DNA of 64,000 bases from Candidatus Binatia bacterium (lineage in GTDB: Bacteria > Desulfobacterota > Binatia > UBA12015), in NCBI GenBank assembly GCA_036563615.1, contig DATCMB010000018.1, positions 293,173-357,172 on the forward strand. Direction: 5' to 3'. Shown here one piece after another: positions 1 through 7,049 of this stretch. The position numbers and the translations under genes are program-made. Under the pieces are notes generated by a model. It was not told the DNA's origin and did not search any database. It worked only from the letters and a program-made list of their open reading frames with translations. Positions within the stretch are counted from its first letter, which is position 1. Each line of letters starts with the position of its first letter.

Positions 1-367
1 CGGTCGGCTCGAGGCCGAGCGTGCGCAGCGCCGCGACCGGCTTCGGACCGCGCGCGACGATCGGCACCCTCCGCAGGAGCTCGGCGAGGCGCTCGGGCGC
101 GCAGCGCTCGCGCACCGCCTCGACGAGCGCCCGGGTGCCGACGCCCGTCGTCAGGACGACGACGTCGAGCTCGCCGCGCTCGAGGCGCTCGACCAGCTCG
201 AGCGCCGCCGGGGTCGCTTCGAGCGGCACCTCGCGCAGCGCCGGCGCGAGCAGAACGTCGGCCCCGTGGCGCGTGAGCAGGCGCTCGATCTCCGCCGCAC
301 GCCGGCTCTCGAACGCGACCACGCGCAGGCCTTCGAGCGCCCCGCGCTCGCCCGCCGTCTCGTCCAT
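1..367 (-). CDS. hemD: Uroporphyrinogen-III synthase-like protein (HemD family), 3' end beyond the left edge
   Basis: Reading from an ATG at 367 down to base 1 gives 122 codons with no stop, so the C-terminal part lies outside the window. The N-terminus (LRVVAFESRRAAEIERLL, then LRRVPIVARGPKPVAALR) matches the first lobe of uroporphyrinogen-III synthases: a strand carrying ESRRA, a GAD turn, and the VVVLTTGVGTRALVEA helix-turn. HemD closes hydroxymethylbilane to uroporphyrinogen III in heme biosynthesis. Some HemD-domain proteins are instead fused to a DNA-binding domain as regulators, and the missing part would decide. The gene is divergent from yacG across 134 bp. TAGGAG lies 7 nt before the ATG and could be a -10 element or a Shine-Dalgarno site. 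Confidence 0.72.
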   Translation of the reverse strand, partial: MDETAGERGALEGLRVVAFESRRAAEIERLLTRHGADVLLAPALREVPLEATPAALELVERLERGELDVVVLTTGVGTRALVEAVRERCAPERLAELLRRVPIVARGPKPVAALRTLGLEPT

Positions 368-465
368 GACCTCGCTCCTAGCGCGCGGCCGGGCATCTGC
401 ACGTCCGGCCGTAGGTCTCGGCGCCGGCGGCGTCGCCGCGCGCAGGCGCCAGGCGGCGGCGAGAC

Positions 466-494
466 TTCAGGACGAGGGCGCGAAACGCTAAGCT
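466..494 (+). promoter_or_regulatory. Candidate yacG promoter, leaderless type
   Basis: TTCAGG (466-471), a 17 nt spacer and TAAGCT (489-494) precede the yacG ATG at 502 by only 7 nt. No GGAGG-like site is present. If real, transcription would begin at or next to the ATG. The -35 is weak; the call rests mainly on the recurrence of this layout at other starts in the window. Confidence 0.3.
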
Positions 495-501
495 TCGCTC
501 G

Positions 502-717
502 ATGCGGGTCGTCAAGTGCCCACAGTGCGGAACCGACGTCGACTGGGCCTCGGCGCCGTACCGCCCGTTCTGCTCCGAGCGCTGCCGCCTGATCGACCTC
601 GGCGCGTGGCTCGACGAGAAGTACGTCATCCCCGGTCCCCTCGAGGACGAGAGCGTCGACATCGAGGAAGAGGCGGAGCCCGCCGGGCGCGCGAACGGGC
701 ATGACGACGACGACTGA
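502..717 (+). CDS. yacG: DNA gyrase inhibitor YacG
   Basis: A 71-residue protein of the YacG zinc-binding family, close to the usual 60-70 residues. It carries the family pattern CPQCG near residue 6 and [20 protein letters not shown] near residue 28; the four cysteines bind one zinc. In E. coli YacG binds GyrB and blocks gyrase-DNA interaction. The C-terminal tail is very acidic (EEEAEPAG to DDDD). The last 17 nt overlap lpxA, so the two are probably co-transcribed, which is not the classical yacG neighbourhood (coaE, zapD). There is no Shine-Dalgarno; the ATG sits 7 nt after a -10-like hexamer. Confidence 0.93.
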   Translation: MRVVKCPQCGTDVDWASAPYRPFCSERCRLIDLGAWLDEKYVIPGPLEDESVDIEEEAEPAGRANGHDDDD

Positions 718-1546
718 CGCGCGACGTCCCCCGCAGGTCGACCCGCGCGCCGTCGTCAGCCCCGACGCCGTCCTCGGCGACGGCGTCACCGTGGGGCCGT
801 TCGCGATCATCGAGGCGGGCGTCGTGGTCGGCGCGCGGACGCGCATCTGGCCGCACGCCTACATCTGCTCGGGGACGACGCTCGGCCGCGACAACGTCGT
901 CCACATGGGGGTCGTGCTCGGTCACGAGCCGCAGGACAAGGCCTACGACGGCGCCCCGACGCGGCTCGTGATCGGCGACCGCAACGTCTTCCGCGAGGGC
1001 GTGCAGGTGCACCGCGGCACGGCGGCGGGCAGCGAGACCGTGATCGGCAACGACTGCTACCTGATGACCAACGCCCACGTGGCGCACAACTGCCGCCTCG
1101 AGGACGGCGTCATCATGGCGACCGGCGCCGTGCTCGGCGGACACGCCAGCGTCGGCGAGCGCGCGTTCATCTCGGGCAACGCCCTCGTCCACCAGCACAC
1201 GCGCGTCGGACGGATCGCGATGCTGCAGGGCGGCTGCGCGGTGTCGAAGGACGTGCCGCCGTTTTGCACGACGCGGATCGGCAAGAACACGGTCGCTGGC
1301 GTGAACGTCGTCGGGCTGCGGCGCGCGGGGTTCTCGCGCGAGGCGATCATGGCGATCCGGCGCGCGTTCCGGACGCTGTTCCTCGGTCGGCCGAACCTGT
1401 CGCTGGCGCGCGAGCGGCTGATCGTGCAGGAGGAGGAGCGCGGCGGTCTCGCGCCGGAGGTGCGCGAGATGCTCGACTTCATCGCGAGCGCGCGCCACGG
1501 CGTCTGCGCCGGTCCGCGTCGGGAAGCCGCGGACGACGAGGACTGA
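701..1546 (+). CDS. lpxA: Acyl-[ACP]-UDP-N-acetylglucosamine O-acyltransferase
   Basis: 281 residues with a left-handed beta-helix of hexapeptide repeats over residues about 12-190 and a helical C-terminal domain, the architecture of LpxA (usual length about 260). The catalytic histidine is H126 in NAHVAHN. The acyl-pocket region ([14 protein letters not shown]) and the [12 protein letters not shown] segment at the start of the helical domain are typical. LpxA performs the first step of lipid A synthesis in the cytoplasm, transferring a 3-hydroxyacyl chain from ACP to UDP-GlcNAc, so the organism should make LPS. The gene overlaps yacG and stands apart from lpxD, fabZ and lpxB, which is unusual. 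The first ten residues ([10 protein letters not shown]) look disordered. Confidence 0.92.
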   Translation: MTTTTDARRPPQVDPRAVVSPDAVLGDGVTVGPFAIIEAGVVVGARTRIWPHAYICSGTTLGRDNVVHMGVVLGHEPQDKAYDGAPTRLVIGDRNVFREGVQVHRGTAAGSETVIGNDCYLMTNAHVAHNCRLEDGVIMATGAVLGGHASVGERAFISGNALVHQHTRVGRIAMLQGGCAVSKDVPPFCTTRIGKNTVAGVNVVGLRRAGFSREAIMAIRRAFRTLFLGRPNLSLARERLIVQEEERGGLAPEVREMLDFIASARHGVCAGPRREAADDED

Positions 1547-1552
1547 TCGTCC

Positions 1553-1846
1553 GTGGCGGACGCCTGGGAGACGCTGAGCCCCGAGCGCAGGACGGTCTAT
1601 CGCCTCGCGGACGATCTGCTCCTGGTGTTCAAGCCGCGCGGCCATCGCGAGGAGGAGCACGCGCACCCGCACGGCCAGCGCCTGCGCGTTCTGCGCGGTA
1701 CGCTCGTCGTCCGCAGTGACGGTGCGGAGGTCACGCTCGACGCGCAGAGCGCTCCGTTTGTGCTTGACCCCGGACGCCGCCACGCGACCGAGGCGCTCGA
1801 GGACACCTGGCTGGTCGCGGAGCGGCTCGCCGAGCGCGCGAGCTGA
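1553..1846 (+). CDS. Small cupin-domain protein
   Basis: A 97-residue protein starting at GTG 1553, six bases after lpxA. It reads as one cupin barrel: the HREEEHAHPHGQRLRVLRG segment carries the histidines and glutamates of cupin motif 1, and PGRRHATEALEDTWLV resembles motif 2. No substrate can be inferred. The tight spacing suggests translation on the yacG-lpxA transcript, but a cupin has no known role with LpxA. It could be a sensor or a small metal-dependent isomerase or dioxygenase. Confidence 0.75.
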   Translation: MADAWETLSPERRTVYRLADDLLLVFKPRGHREEEHAHPHGQRLRVLRGTLVVRSDGAEVTLDAQSAPFVLDPGRRHATEALEDTWLVAERLAERAS

Positions 1847-1895
1847 TCCGCTGCGTCGGGCGGGCCGCGGTGACGGACGCCGTCGCCGCGCGCCG

Positions 1896-2336
1896 CTATG
1901 CGCTCTTCGCCTGCGCCTGACCGCGCCGCTCGATCTCCTCGAGCGAAAGATCCTCGACGTGCGTCGCGAACCACCACTGGTTGCCCGCGACGTCGACCAC
2001 GCCGGCGCTACGGTCGCCGTAGTACTGGTCCGCGGGCGCGCGCAGCGACGTCGCGCCCGCGGCGAGCGCGCGCCGGTACGCCGCGTCGCAGTCCGGGACG
2101 TAGACGTGCACCATGCACGGCATGGGCGGGAAGTCGGCGTTGGCCTCGCCGATCATCACCACCGAGTCGCCGATCTTGACCTCGGCGTGCTGGATCTCGC
2201 CGTTCGGCCGCGTCGCGCGCATCAGCTCCTCGCCGCCGAGCGCGCTCTTCATCATCTCGATGACCTTCGCGGCGTGGCGCGTGACGAGGTACGGCGACAC
2301 GGTCGAGTGTCCCTCGGGCACGTAGTTGACGGCCAT
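1896..2336 (-). CDS. VOC-family (glyoxalase/PhnB-like) protein
   Basis: 146 residues of the vicinal-oxygen-chelate fold, PhnB-like branch. Features include the opening VSPYLVTRHAAKVIEMMKSA, the IQHAEVKIGDSVVMIGEA strand-turn and YYGDRSAGVVDVAGNQWWFA near the C-terminus, where the metal-binding strand usually lies. These proteins include dioxygenases, isomerases and resistance proteins; the substrate here is unknown. The start is fixed by a good site, GGGAGGACCGACC followed by ATG. The next gene upstream on the same strand is an AraC regulator 91 bp away, a plausible but unproven regulatory link. Confidence 0.88.
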   Translation of the reverse strand: MAVNYVPEGHSTVSPYLVTRHAAKVIEMMKSALGGEELMRATRPNGEIQHAEVKIGDSVVMIGEANADFPPMPCMVHVYVPDCDAAYRRALAAGATSLRAPADQYYGDRSAGVVDVAGNQWWFATHVEDLSLEEIERRGQAQAKSA

Positions 2337-2427
2337 GGTCGGTCCTCCCTTCGTCGCGGACGTTACGGGGCACGCGACGAGGCGTCTTGGAAAAAAGTCC
2401 GCCCTGCGGACCTGGCTCCGTACTCGG

Positions 2428-3282
2428 TCAGAACTCGACCGCCGTCGTGCTGCCCGGGTAGTGCGCGGCGAGGAAGTCGCGCGGCGTGAGCCCGCCGAGC
2501 TCGCGGAACTCCGTCGTCATGTGCGACTGGTCGTAGTAGCCGGCCTCGAGCGCGACGTCGGCGAGCGAGCGCGCGCCGGCGTCGAGCAGCGCGAGCGCGC
2601 GGCGATAGCGCACGATGCGCGCATAGACCTTCGGCGCGACGCCGATCTGCTCGCGAAACGCGTTCGCGAGCCGCGTCTTCGAGTACCCGGTCGCCTCGCG
2701 AAGCTCGGCGATCGGCACGCGACCGCCGGTCTGCTCGATGCGACCGACGCTGCACGCGACCGCGGGATCGAGGCCGCGCGAGCGCTGGATGCGCTCGACG
2801 ATCCAGTCGGCCGCGATCTGGAAGCAGCGCTCGATCGTCGGCGCGTCGTGGCAGCGCTCCGCGAGCTCGTCGCCCGCCTTGCCGAGGAGGTCGCGCAGCT
2901 CCACGGTGCGGTCGCTCACCTCGCGCATCGGCATCGCGAGCACCGCGTACGCGCCCGCGGGATGGAAGCGCAGCCCGAGGACGCGGTGGTAGGTCGGGTG
3001 CTCGATGATCATCGGGCGCGTCAAGAGCCCGGTGATGCAGACCTGCAGCAGCGGCGGGCCGCTGCCCTCGACCAGACGGTGCGGTCCGCCGAGGCAGACC
3101 GCGAGCTCGACGAGGCCGTTCGGCAAGATGCGCTCGCGCGGCGCGACCGACGTCCCGGCGCTGTACCAGAAGCGCTCGACGAAGCCGGCGAGGTGCGGCG
3201 GACGCCAGCCGGCGTACGTCCAGCGGCCGTACTCCGAGTCGATCTTCTCGACGACGATGCGCGCGCTCGGCTCCTGCGGCAA
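2428..3282 (-). CDS. AraC-family transcriptional regulator
   Basis: 284 residues. The C-terminal about 100 residues hold two helix-turn-helix units of the AraC type: PIAELREATGYSKTRLANAFRE, then ARSLADVALEAGYYDQSHMT and FRELGGLTPRDF. The N-terminal half (WRPPHLAGFVERFWYSAG to GLLTRPMIIEHPTYHRVLG) resembles the DUF6597-type sensor domain common in this group; its ligand is unknown. The start is TTG at 3282, chosen because GGAGGT lies about 9 nt upstream. It runs toward the VOC gene, a likely target or partner by position only. Confidence 0.88.
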   Translation of the reverse strand: MPQEPSARIVVEKIDSEYGRWTYAGWRPPHLAGFVERFWYSAGTSVAPRERILPNGLVELAVCLGGPHRLVEGSGPPLLQVCITGLLTRPMIIEHPTYHRVLGLRFHPAGAYAVLAMPMREVSDRTVELRDLLGKAGDELAERCHDAPTIERCFQIAADWIVERIQRSRGLDPAVACSVGRIEQTGGRVPIAELREATGYSKTRLANAFREQIGVAPKVYARIVRYRRALALLDAGARSLADVALEAGYYDQSHMTTEFRELGGLTPRDFLAAHYPGSTTAVEF

Positions 3283-3387
3283 CCGGCGGGACCTCCGTCC
3301 GCCACGCCTACCACACCGGCGCGGCCGGAAAGAGCCCCCGTCGTCGCGCGTCGAGGCGACGCCGTCGGCGCCGCCTCGGAACGTCCT

Positions 3388-4146
3388 CTAGCGGCGCGGC
3401 CGGCGGGCGACGAACATCTCGTGCCGTCCCTCGGGCACCTCGCTGTGCACGAGCGGCACGCACTCCGGCTCGAAGCCGACCTCGCGCAGGAGTCGCATCC
3501 AGTCGGCGCGCGCGAACAGCCCGACGACGTGCCGGTCGTGCACGACGCGCGGCGTGCCGGACGCCTCGCGCAGCAGGTAGGCGAAGTCCGCGACGTAGGT
3601 CGAGTCCTCGGGGTCCGGGTCCCAGATCCACTCGAGGTAGCGCAGGCTGCGCGTCACGCCGTCGTGGCCGCCCGCGTGCGTCGTCGGCCGGAACGTCTCG
3701 CGGACGGCGTCGGGCGCGAACAGCGCCGCGCCGCCCGGACGGCAGTGGACGAACGCGGTGCGCATCGCGCGCTCGAGATCGGCGAGCGTCGTCATGTAGG
3801 CGATCGCGTCGTGCACGAACACGGCGTCGAACGTGCGGCCGAGGCGCACGTCGCGCATGTCGCCGAGCACGTGCTCGCACTCCGGGTTGAGCGCCTGGCT
3901 GACGTCAAGCATACCGGGAGAGCGCTCGACCAGCGTCATCGTGAACCACGCCTTCAGGTGGCTCGCGTTGTTGCCGCCGCCGCTGCCGAGCTCGAGCAGC
4001 GAGCGCGGCGGCTCGTCGCAGGCGGCGATCATCAGGTCACGGTAGATCGCGGCTTCCTCCGCGTAGTGCTCGGGGGGCGACAGCAGCGGCCACCACGAGG
4101 CGAGCTCGCCGTAGAGCTTCTCGAAGCCCTGCTCGTCCGGTTTCAT
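3388..4146 (-). CDS. Class I SAM-dependent methyltransferase
   Basis: 252 residues. Motif I is LLELGSGGGNNASHL (residues about 51-65), followed by TLVERSPGMLDVSQALNPECEHVLGD (motif II acidic residue and motif III) and DAVFVHDAIAYM. This is the Rossmann methyltransferase fold with an inserted beta domain. The substrate is not evident; relatives act on small molecules, including some sugar N-methyltransferases. It has no Shine-Dalgarno site; TAAGAA ends 6 nt before the ATG, suggesting a leaderless message. It stands alone, separated from the AraC gene by 105 bp. Confidence 0.88.
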   Translation of the reverse strand: MKPDEQGFEKLYGELASWWPLLSPPEHYAEEAAIYRDLMIAACDEPPRSLLELGSGGGNNASHLKAWFTMTLVERSPGMLDVSQALNPECEHVLGDMRDVRLGRTFDAVFVHDAIAYMTTLADLERAMRTAFVHCRPGGAALFAPDAVRETFRPTTHAGGHDGVTRSLRYLEWIWDPDPEDSTYVADFAYLLREASGTPRVVHDRHVVGLFARADWMRLLREVGFEPECVPLVHSEVPEGRHEMFVARRPRR

Positions 4147-4379
4147 CCGCTCTTCTTAGCAAGCGCGACGGCCGCAAGCGCAGCACCACGCTCGCCTGAG
4201 CGTGCAGCGTCGAGAAGGCGCACGTTGCACGCGTCCTTGTAGGAATTGCCCGTCCCCGGCGGCGCGCGCGTCGAACGCGGCCTCGGCGCCGCGCACACGC
4301 TGAACGCAGCTCGCGAATCCGCCGATTTCGCGCCGCGGTACGGTTCCTGCTGCCGACACGCGCGCAGGAGGATCCGCAC

Positions 4380-4637
4380 ATGATGAAGTTCGCAATGCCC
4401 GTCGCCGCCGCCGCGCTGCTGCTCGTCGCCGCTCCCGCGTTCGCCGACAGCGAGACCCGCGTCGAGGAGACCTACGAGGAGCGCGACGGCTTCGATGAGC
4501 GCAGCGCGCAGCGCTCGCTCGAGATCGAGCGTGAGAAGGACGGCGACACGCGCTCCGTCGAGCGCAAGGAATCGATCGAGGCGGACGACGGTCAGGTCGA
4601 GCGCCGGGTCGAGGAGAAGGTCACCAACGAGGACTGA
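4380..4637 (+). CDS. Small secreted, highly charged protein of unknown function
   Basis: 85 residues. Residues 1-22 form a clear signal peptide (MMKFAMPVAAAALLLVAAPAFA, cleavage after AFA). The mature 63 residues are almost entirely charged and polar (many E, R, D) with no cysteine, predicted to be an extended helix or disordered. The start is supported by AGGAGGATCCGCAC just before ATG. It is followed after 38 bp by a 24-residue membrane peptide and a terminator, so the two form a small transcription unit. I do not recognise a family. Confidence 0.75.
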   Translation: MMKFAMPVAAAALLLVAAPAFADSETRVEETYEERDGFDERSAQRSLEIEREKDGDTRSVERKESIEADDGQVERRVEEKVTNED

Positions 4638-4675
4638 CCGCGCACGCGGACTGAACTCGGAAAGGAGGAAGGCAC

Positions 4676-4750
4676 ATGCCGATCATTCTCTGGCTGCTGG
4701 GCGTACCGCTCGGGCTGGTGATCGTCCTCATGCTGATGGGCGTCATCTGA
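4676..4750 (+). CDS. 24-residue membrane micropeptide
   Basis: A very short gene preceded by one of the best ribosome-binding sites in the window, AAAGGAGGAAGGCAC then ATG. The 24-residue product is a single hydrophobic helix with start PIILWLLGVPLGL and end LMLMGVI, ending at TGA 4750. Tiny peptides with an LLWLLGVP-type opening recur in proteobacterial genomes, often near stress genes; that is recollection, not a search. It follows the secreted 85-residue gene and is followed at once by a strong hairpin. It should insert in the inner membrane; its function is unknown. Confidence 0.6.
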   Translation: MPIILWLLGVPLGLVIVLMLMGVI

Positions 4751-4766
4751 ACCAAGACTCTTCCGC

Positions 4767-4795
4767 GCCTCGGGCGCGCATGGCGTGCCCGAGGC
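4767..4795 (+). terminator. Stem-loop terminator after the micropeptide
   Basis: GCCTCGGGC (4767-4775) pairs with GCCCGAGGC (4787-4795) around an 11 nt loop, 16 bp after the micropeptide stop. The T-tract is poor (GGTTC), as often in very GC-rich genomes. It would separate the small-protein unit from the kinase gene. Confidence 0.55.
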
Positions 4796-4838
4796 GGTTC
4801 GGCGAGCGCACACCGCTCGCACCGCAACGGTGTTTCCG

Positions 4839-6422
4839 ATGACCGTCTCCGAGCGCATCGCCGACGTGATCGATGCCGAGCGCGAGAGCATCCTGCGTCG
4901 CTGGCGCGACGAGGCGCGCAACGCGCCGCCCGCCGCGCAGCGGGCGCTGACCGACATCGACCTCGAGGACCATCTGCCCCAGCTGCTGCGCGAGCTCGCG
5001 CGCACCATGCGCGGCGAGCCGACGCCGCAGGTCGAGCACGACGGTGCGCAGCACGGGCGTCAGCGTCGCGAGCTCGGCTACGAGGTCGACGAGTGCCTGT
5101 GCGAGATGCACCTCTTTCGCACGGTTCTGCTCGACGTCGTGGAGGCACGCCGCGATCTGATCGCCGGCAGCCCGGGCGACGACCTCGTCGCCGCGCGCCG
5201 CAGGCTCTTCGAGTTGCTCGACCGCAGCGTGCAAGCGTCGGTGCGTCAATACACGCGCGACGCGGAGGACGAGCGCGACGACGCGTACGCGCGCCTCACC
5301 GAGGCCAACGACGAGCTGCACTCGGGCCACCGCGAGAAGGACCGCTTCTTCGCGGTGCTCGCGCACGAGCTGCGCAACCAGCTCACGCCGATCGCGACCT
5401 CGGTCAACCTGCTGCGGGTTCCCGACTTGACGTCCGACCGGCGCGACCGCGCGCTCGGCATCATCGAGCGTCAGATGCGGCAGCAGAAGCGGCTGATCGA
5501 CGACCTGCTCGACGTGAACCGCATCGCGCACGGCAAGGTCGAGCTCGAGCGCACGCTGGTCGACCTGCGCGAGGCCGCGCGCCACGCGAGCGAGTCCTGC
5601 CTGCAGGCGATCGAGACGAAGGCGCAGCGCCTGCAGATGACGCTGCCGGCGGAGCCGGTGCTCGTCCTCGCCGACGTCGGACGCATGACGCAGGTGCTGA
5701 CCAACCTCGTCGGCAACGCGAGCAAGTTCACGCCGGACGGCGGCGCGATCTTCGTCGATCTCGCGCAAGACGGCGAGCACGCCGTGCTGCGCGTTCGTGA
5801 CGACGGCGCCGGCATCGACCGCGACATGCAGGCGCGGATCTTCGAGCTCTACGCGCAGGCGGAGTCGTCGGTGCGCCACAAGGAGGGCGGGCTCGGCATC
5901 GGGCTCTGGCTCGCGCGGACGCTCGTCGAGCTCCACGCCGGCACGCTGCACGTCGAGAGCGAGGGTGTCGGCAGGGGAACGTCGTTCGTCGTCCGGCTGC
6001 CGATCGCCGACGAGCAGGCGCAGCAGGCGCACTTCGCGCACGGCCGGCCGCTCATCGCGGTGGTCGAGGACAACGAGGACGCGCGCACCTCCATGGTCGA
6101 CGTGCTGTCGATCTGGGGCTACGACGTGGTCGAGGCCGTCGACGGCGAGGAAGCGCTCGCGGTCGCGCGAAGCCGCGAGCCGACGGTATTTCTACTCGAT
6201 ATCGGGCTGCCGCGCGTCGACGGCTACGAGGTCGCGCGACGCCTGCGCGCGATGAACGGCAGCCGGCGTCCGCTGCTGATCGCGCTCAGCGGCTACGCGA
6301 GCGGCGACGACCGGCGCCGCTCCCTCGAGGCGGGCTTCGATCACCACCTGTCGAAGCCGGTCGACGTCGATCGGCTGCGCGAGATCCTCGAGCGATCCGT
6401 GCGCAGCGAAAGGAGGACGTGA
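4839..6422 (+). CDS. Hybrid histidine kinase (RsbRD-like N-terminus, kinase core, receiver)
   Basis: 527 residues from ATG 4839; an in-frame start at 4785 would add 18 residues that do not look coding. Domains: residues 1-140 helical, resembling the RsbRD-type N-terminal sensor (ERESILRRWRDEARNAP); 165-230 dimerisation domain with phospho-acceptor H176 in LAHELRNQ; 275-390 ATPase with N-box LVGNASKF and DDGAGID and GGLGIGLWLA glycine boxes; 405-520 receiver with acidic DNED, phospho-acceptor D454 in FLLDIGLP and the conserved lysine in LSKP. There are no membrane segments, so it is a cytosolic sensor. The stop overlaps the next ATG (ATGA), tying it to a membrane protein. No output domain or partner regulator is adjacent. 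Confidence 0.92.
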   Translation: MTVSERIADVIDAERESILRRWRDEARNAPPAAQRALTDIDLEDHLPQLLRELARTMRGEPTPQVEHDGAQHGRQRRELGYEVDECLCEMHLFRTVLLDVVEARRDLIAGSPGDDLVAARRRLFELLDRSVQASVRQYTRDAEDERDDAYARLTEANDELHSGHREKDRFFAVLAHELRNQLTPIATSVNLLRVPDLTSDRRDRALGIIERQMRQQKRLIDDLLDVNRIAHGKVELERTLVDLREAARHASESCLQAIETKAQRLQMTLPAEPVLVLADVGRMTQVLTNLVGNASKFTPDGGAIFVDLAQDGEHAVLRVRDDGAGIDRDMQARIFELYAQAESSVRHKEGGLGIGLWLARTLVELHAGTLHVESEGVGRGTSFVVRLPIADEQAQQAHFAHGRPLIAVVEDNEDARTSMVDVLSIWGYDVVEAVDGEEALAVARSREPTVFLLDIGLPRVDGYEVARRLRAMNGSRRPLLIALSGYASGDDRRRSLEAGFDHHLSKPVDVDRLREILERSVRSERRT

Positions 6423-6985
6423 TGAACGGCGTGCTCGCAGGTGTCGTCGGGGGCGTCACCGCGACGCTTCCCATGACCGCCGCGATGGAGATGATGCACG
6501 GCGCCTTGCCGCTTCCGCAGCAGCACCCGTTGCCGCCGCGACGCATCACGGAGCGCCTCACCGACGGCGGCGTTCCCGCGCTCGGCGAGGGCGGCGACGT
6601 CGCGACGACGATGCTCCTGCACTTCGGCTACGGCGGCGCGATGGGCGGTCTCTACGGCGCCGTCGCGGATCGTCTGCCGGGACCGGCGCTCGCGAAGGGC
6701 GTCGCCTTCGGTCTCGGCGTCTGGGCCGCGAGCTATCTGCTCGGGCTGCCCGCGCTCGGCCTCGAGCGCAACGCGCTGCGCGAGCCCGCGGAGCGCAACG
6801 TCCTGATGATCGCCGCGCACGTCGTGTGGGGCGCGATGCTCGGCGCGACCGTCGCGCGCCTGCACGACGACGATCGCGTGCGTCCGGTGTCGCGCTCGGC
6901 GATCCGACCGCGTCCGGCAAAGAGCAGGGTGCAGCGTGCGGACGGTCGGCGCTGGCTGTCGCTGGTGCGGCGCGCGGAGGCGTGA
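6422..6985 (+). CDS. Integral membrane protein (DUF1440/DUF6789-like), unknown function
   Basis: 187 residues beginning at ATG 6422, which overlaps the kinase stop; AAAGGAGGAC lies just upstream. About four hydrophobic segments are visible: VLAGVVGGVTATLPMTAAM, MLLHFGYGGAMGGLYGAV, AKGVAFGLGVWAASYLLGL and LMIAAHVVWGAMLGATVA. The shape resembles small DUF1440/DUF6789-type inner-membrane proteins, remembered rather than searched. The last 40 residues are basic and cytoplasmic-looking. ATGA coupling to the histidine kinase suggests a shared role, perhaps as a membrane partner of the sensor. Confidence 0.75.
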   Translation: MNGVLAGVVGGVTATLPMTAAMEMMHGALPLPQQHPLPPRRITERLTDGGVPALGEGGDVATTMLLHFGYGGAMGGLYGAVADRLPGPALAKGVAFGLGVWAASYLLGLPALGLERNALREPAERNVLMIAAHVVWGAMLGATVARLHDDDRVRPVSRSAIRPRPAKSRVQRADGRRWLSLVRRAEA

Positions 6986-7049
6986 GCGCGCCTGGTCCTC
7001 TCGCGTCGCTGCGCTGCGTTCGGGCTCCGTGCGCAGAGCGCGGCAGCGC

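Noticed and set aside
2326..4242. A 638-codon plus-strand frame opposite AraC and the methyltransferase
   Set aside because: Composition is Arg/Ala/Glu-rich and lacks any domain; typical antisense shadow in GC-rich DNA.
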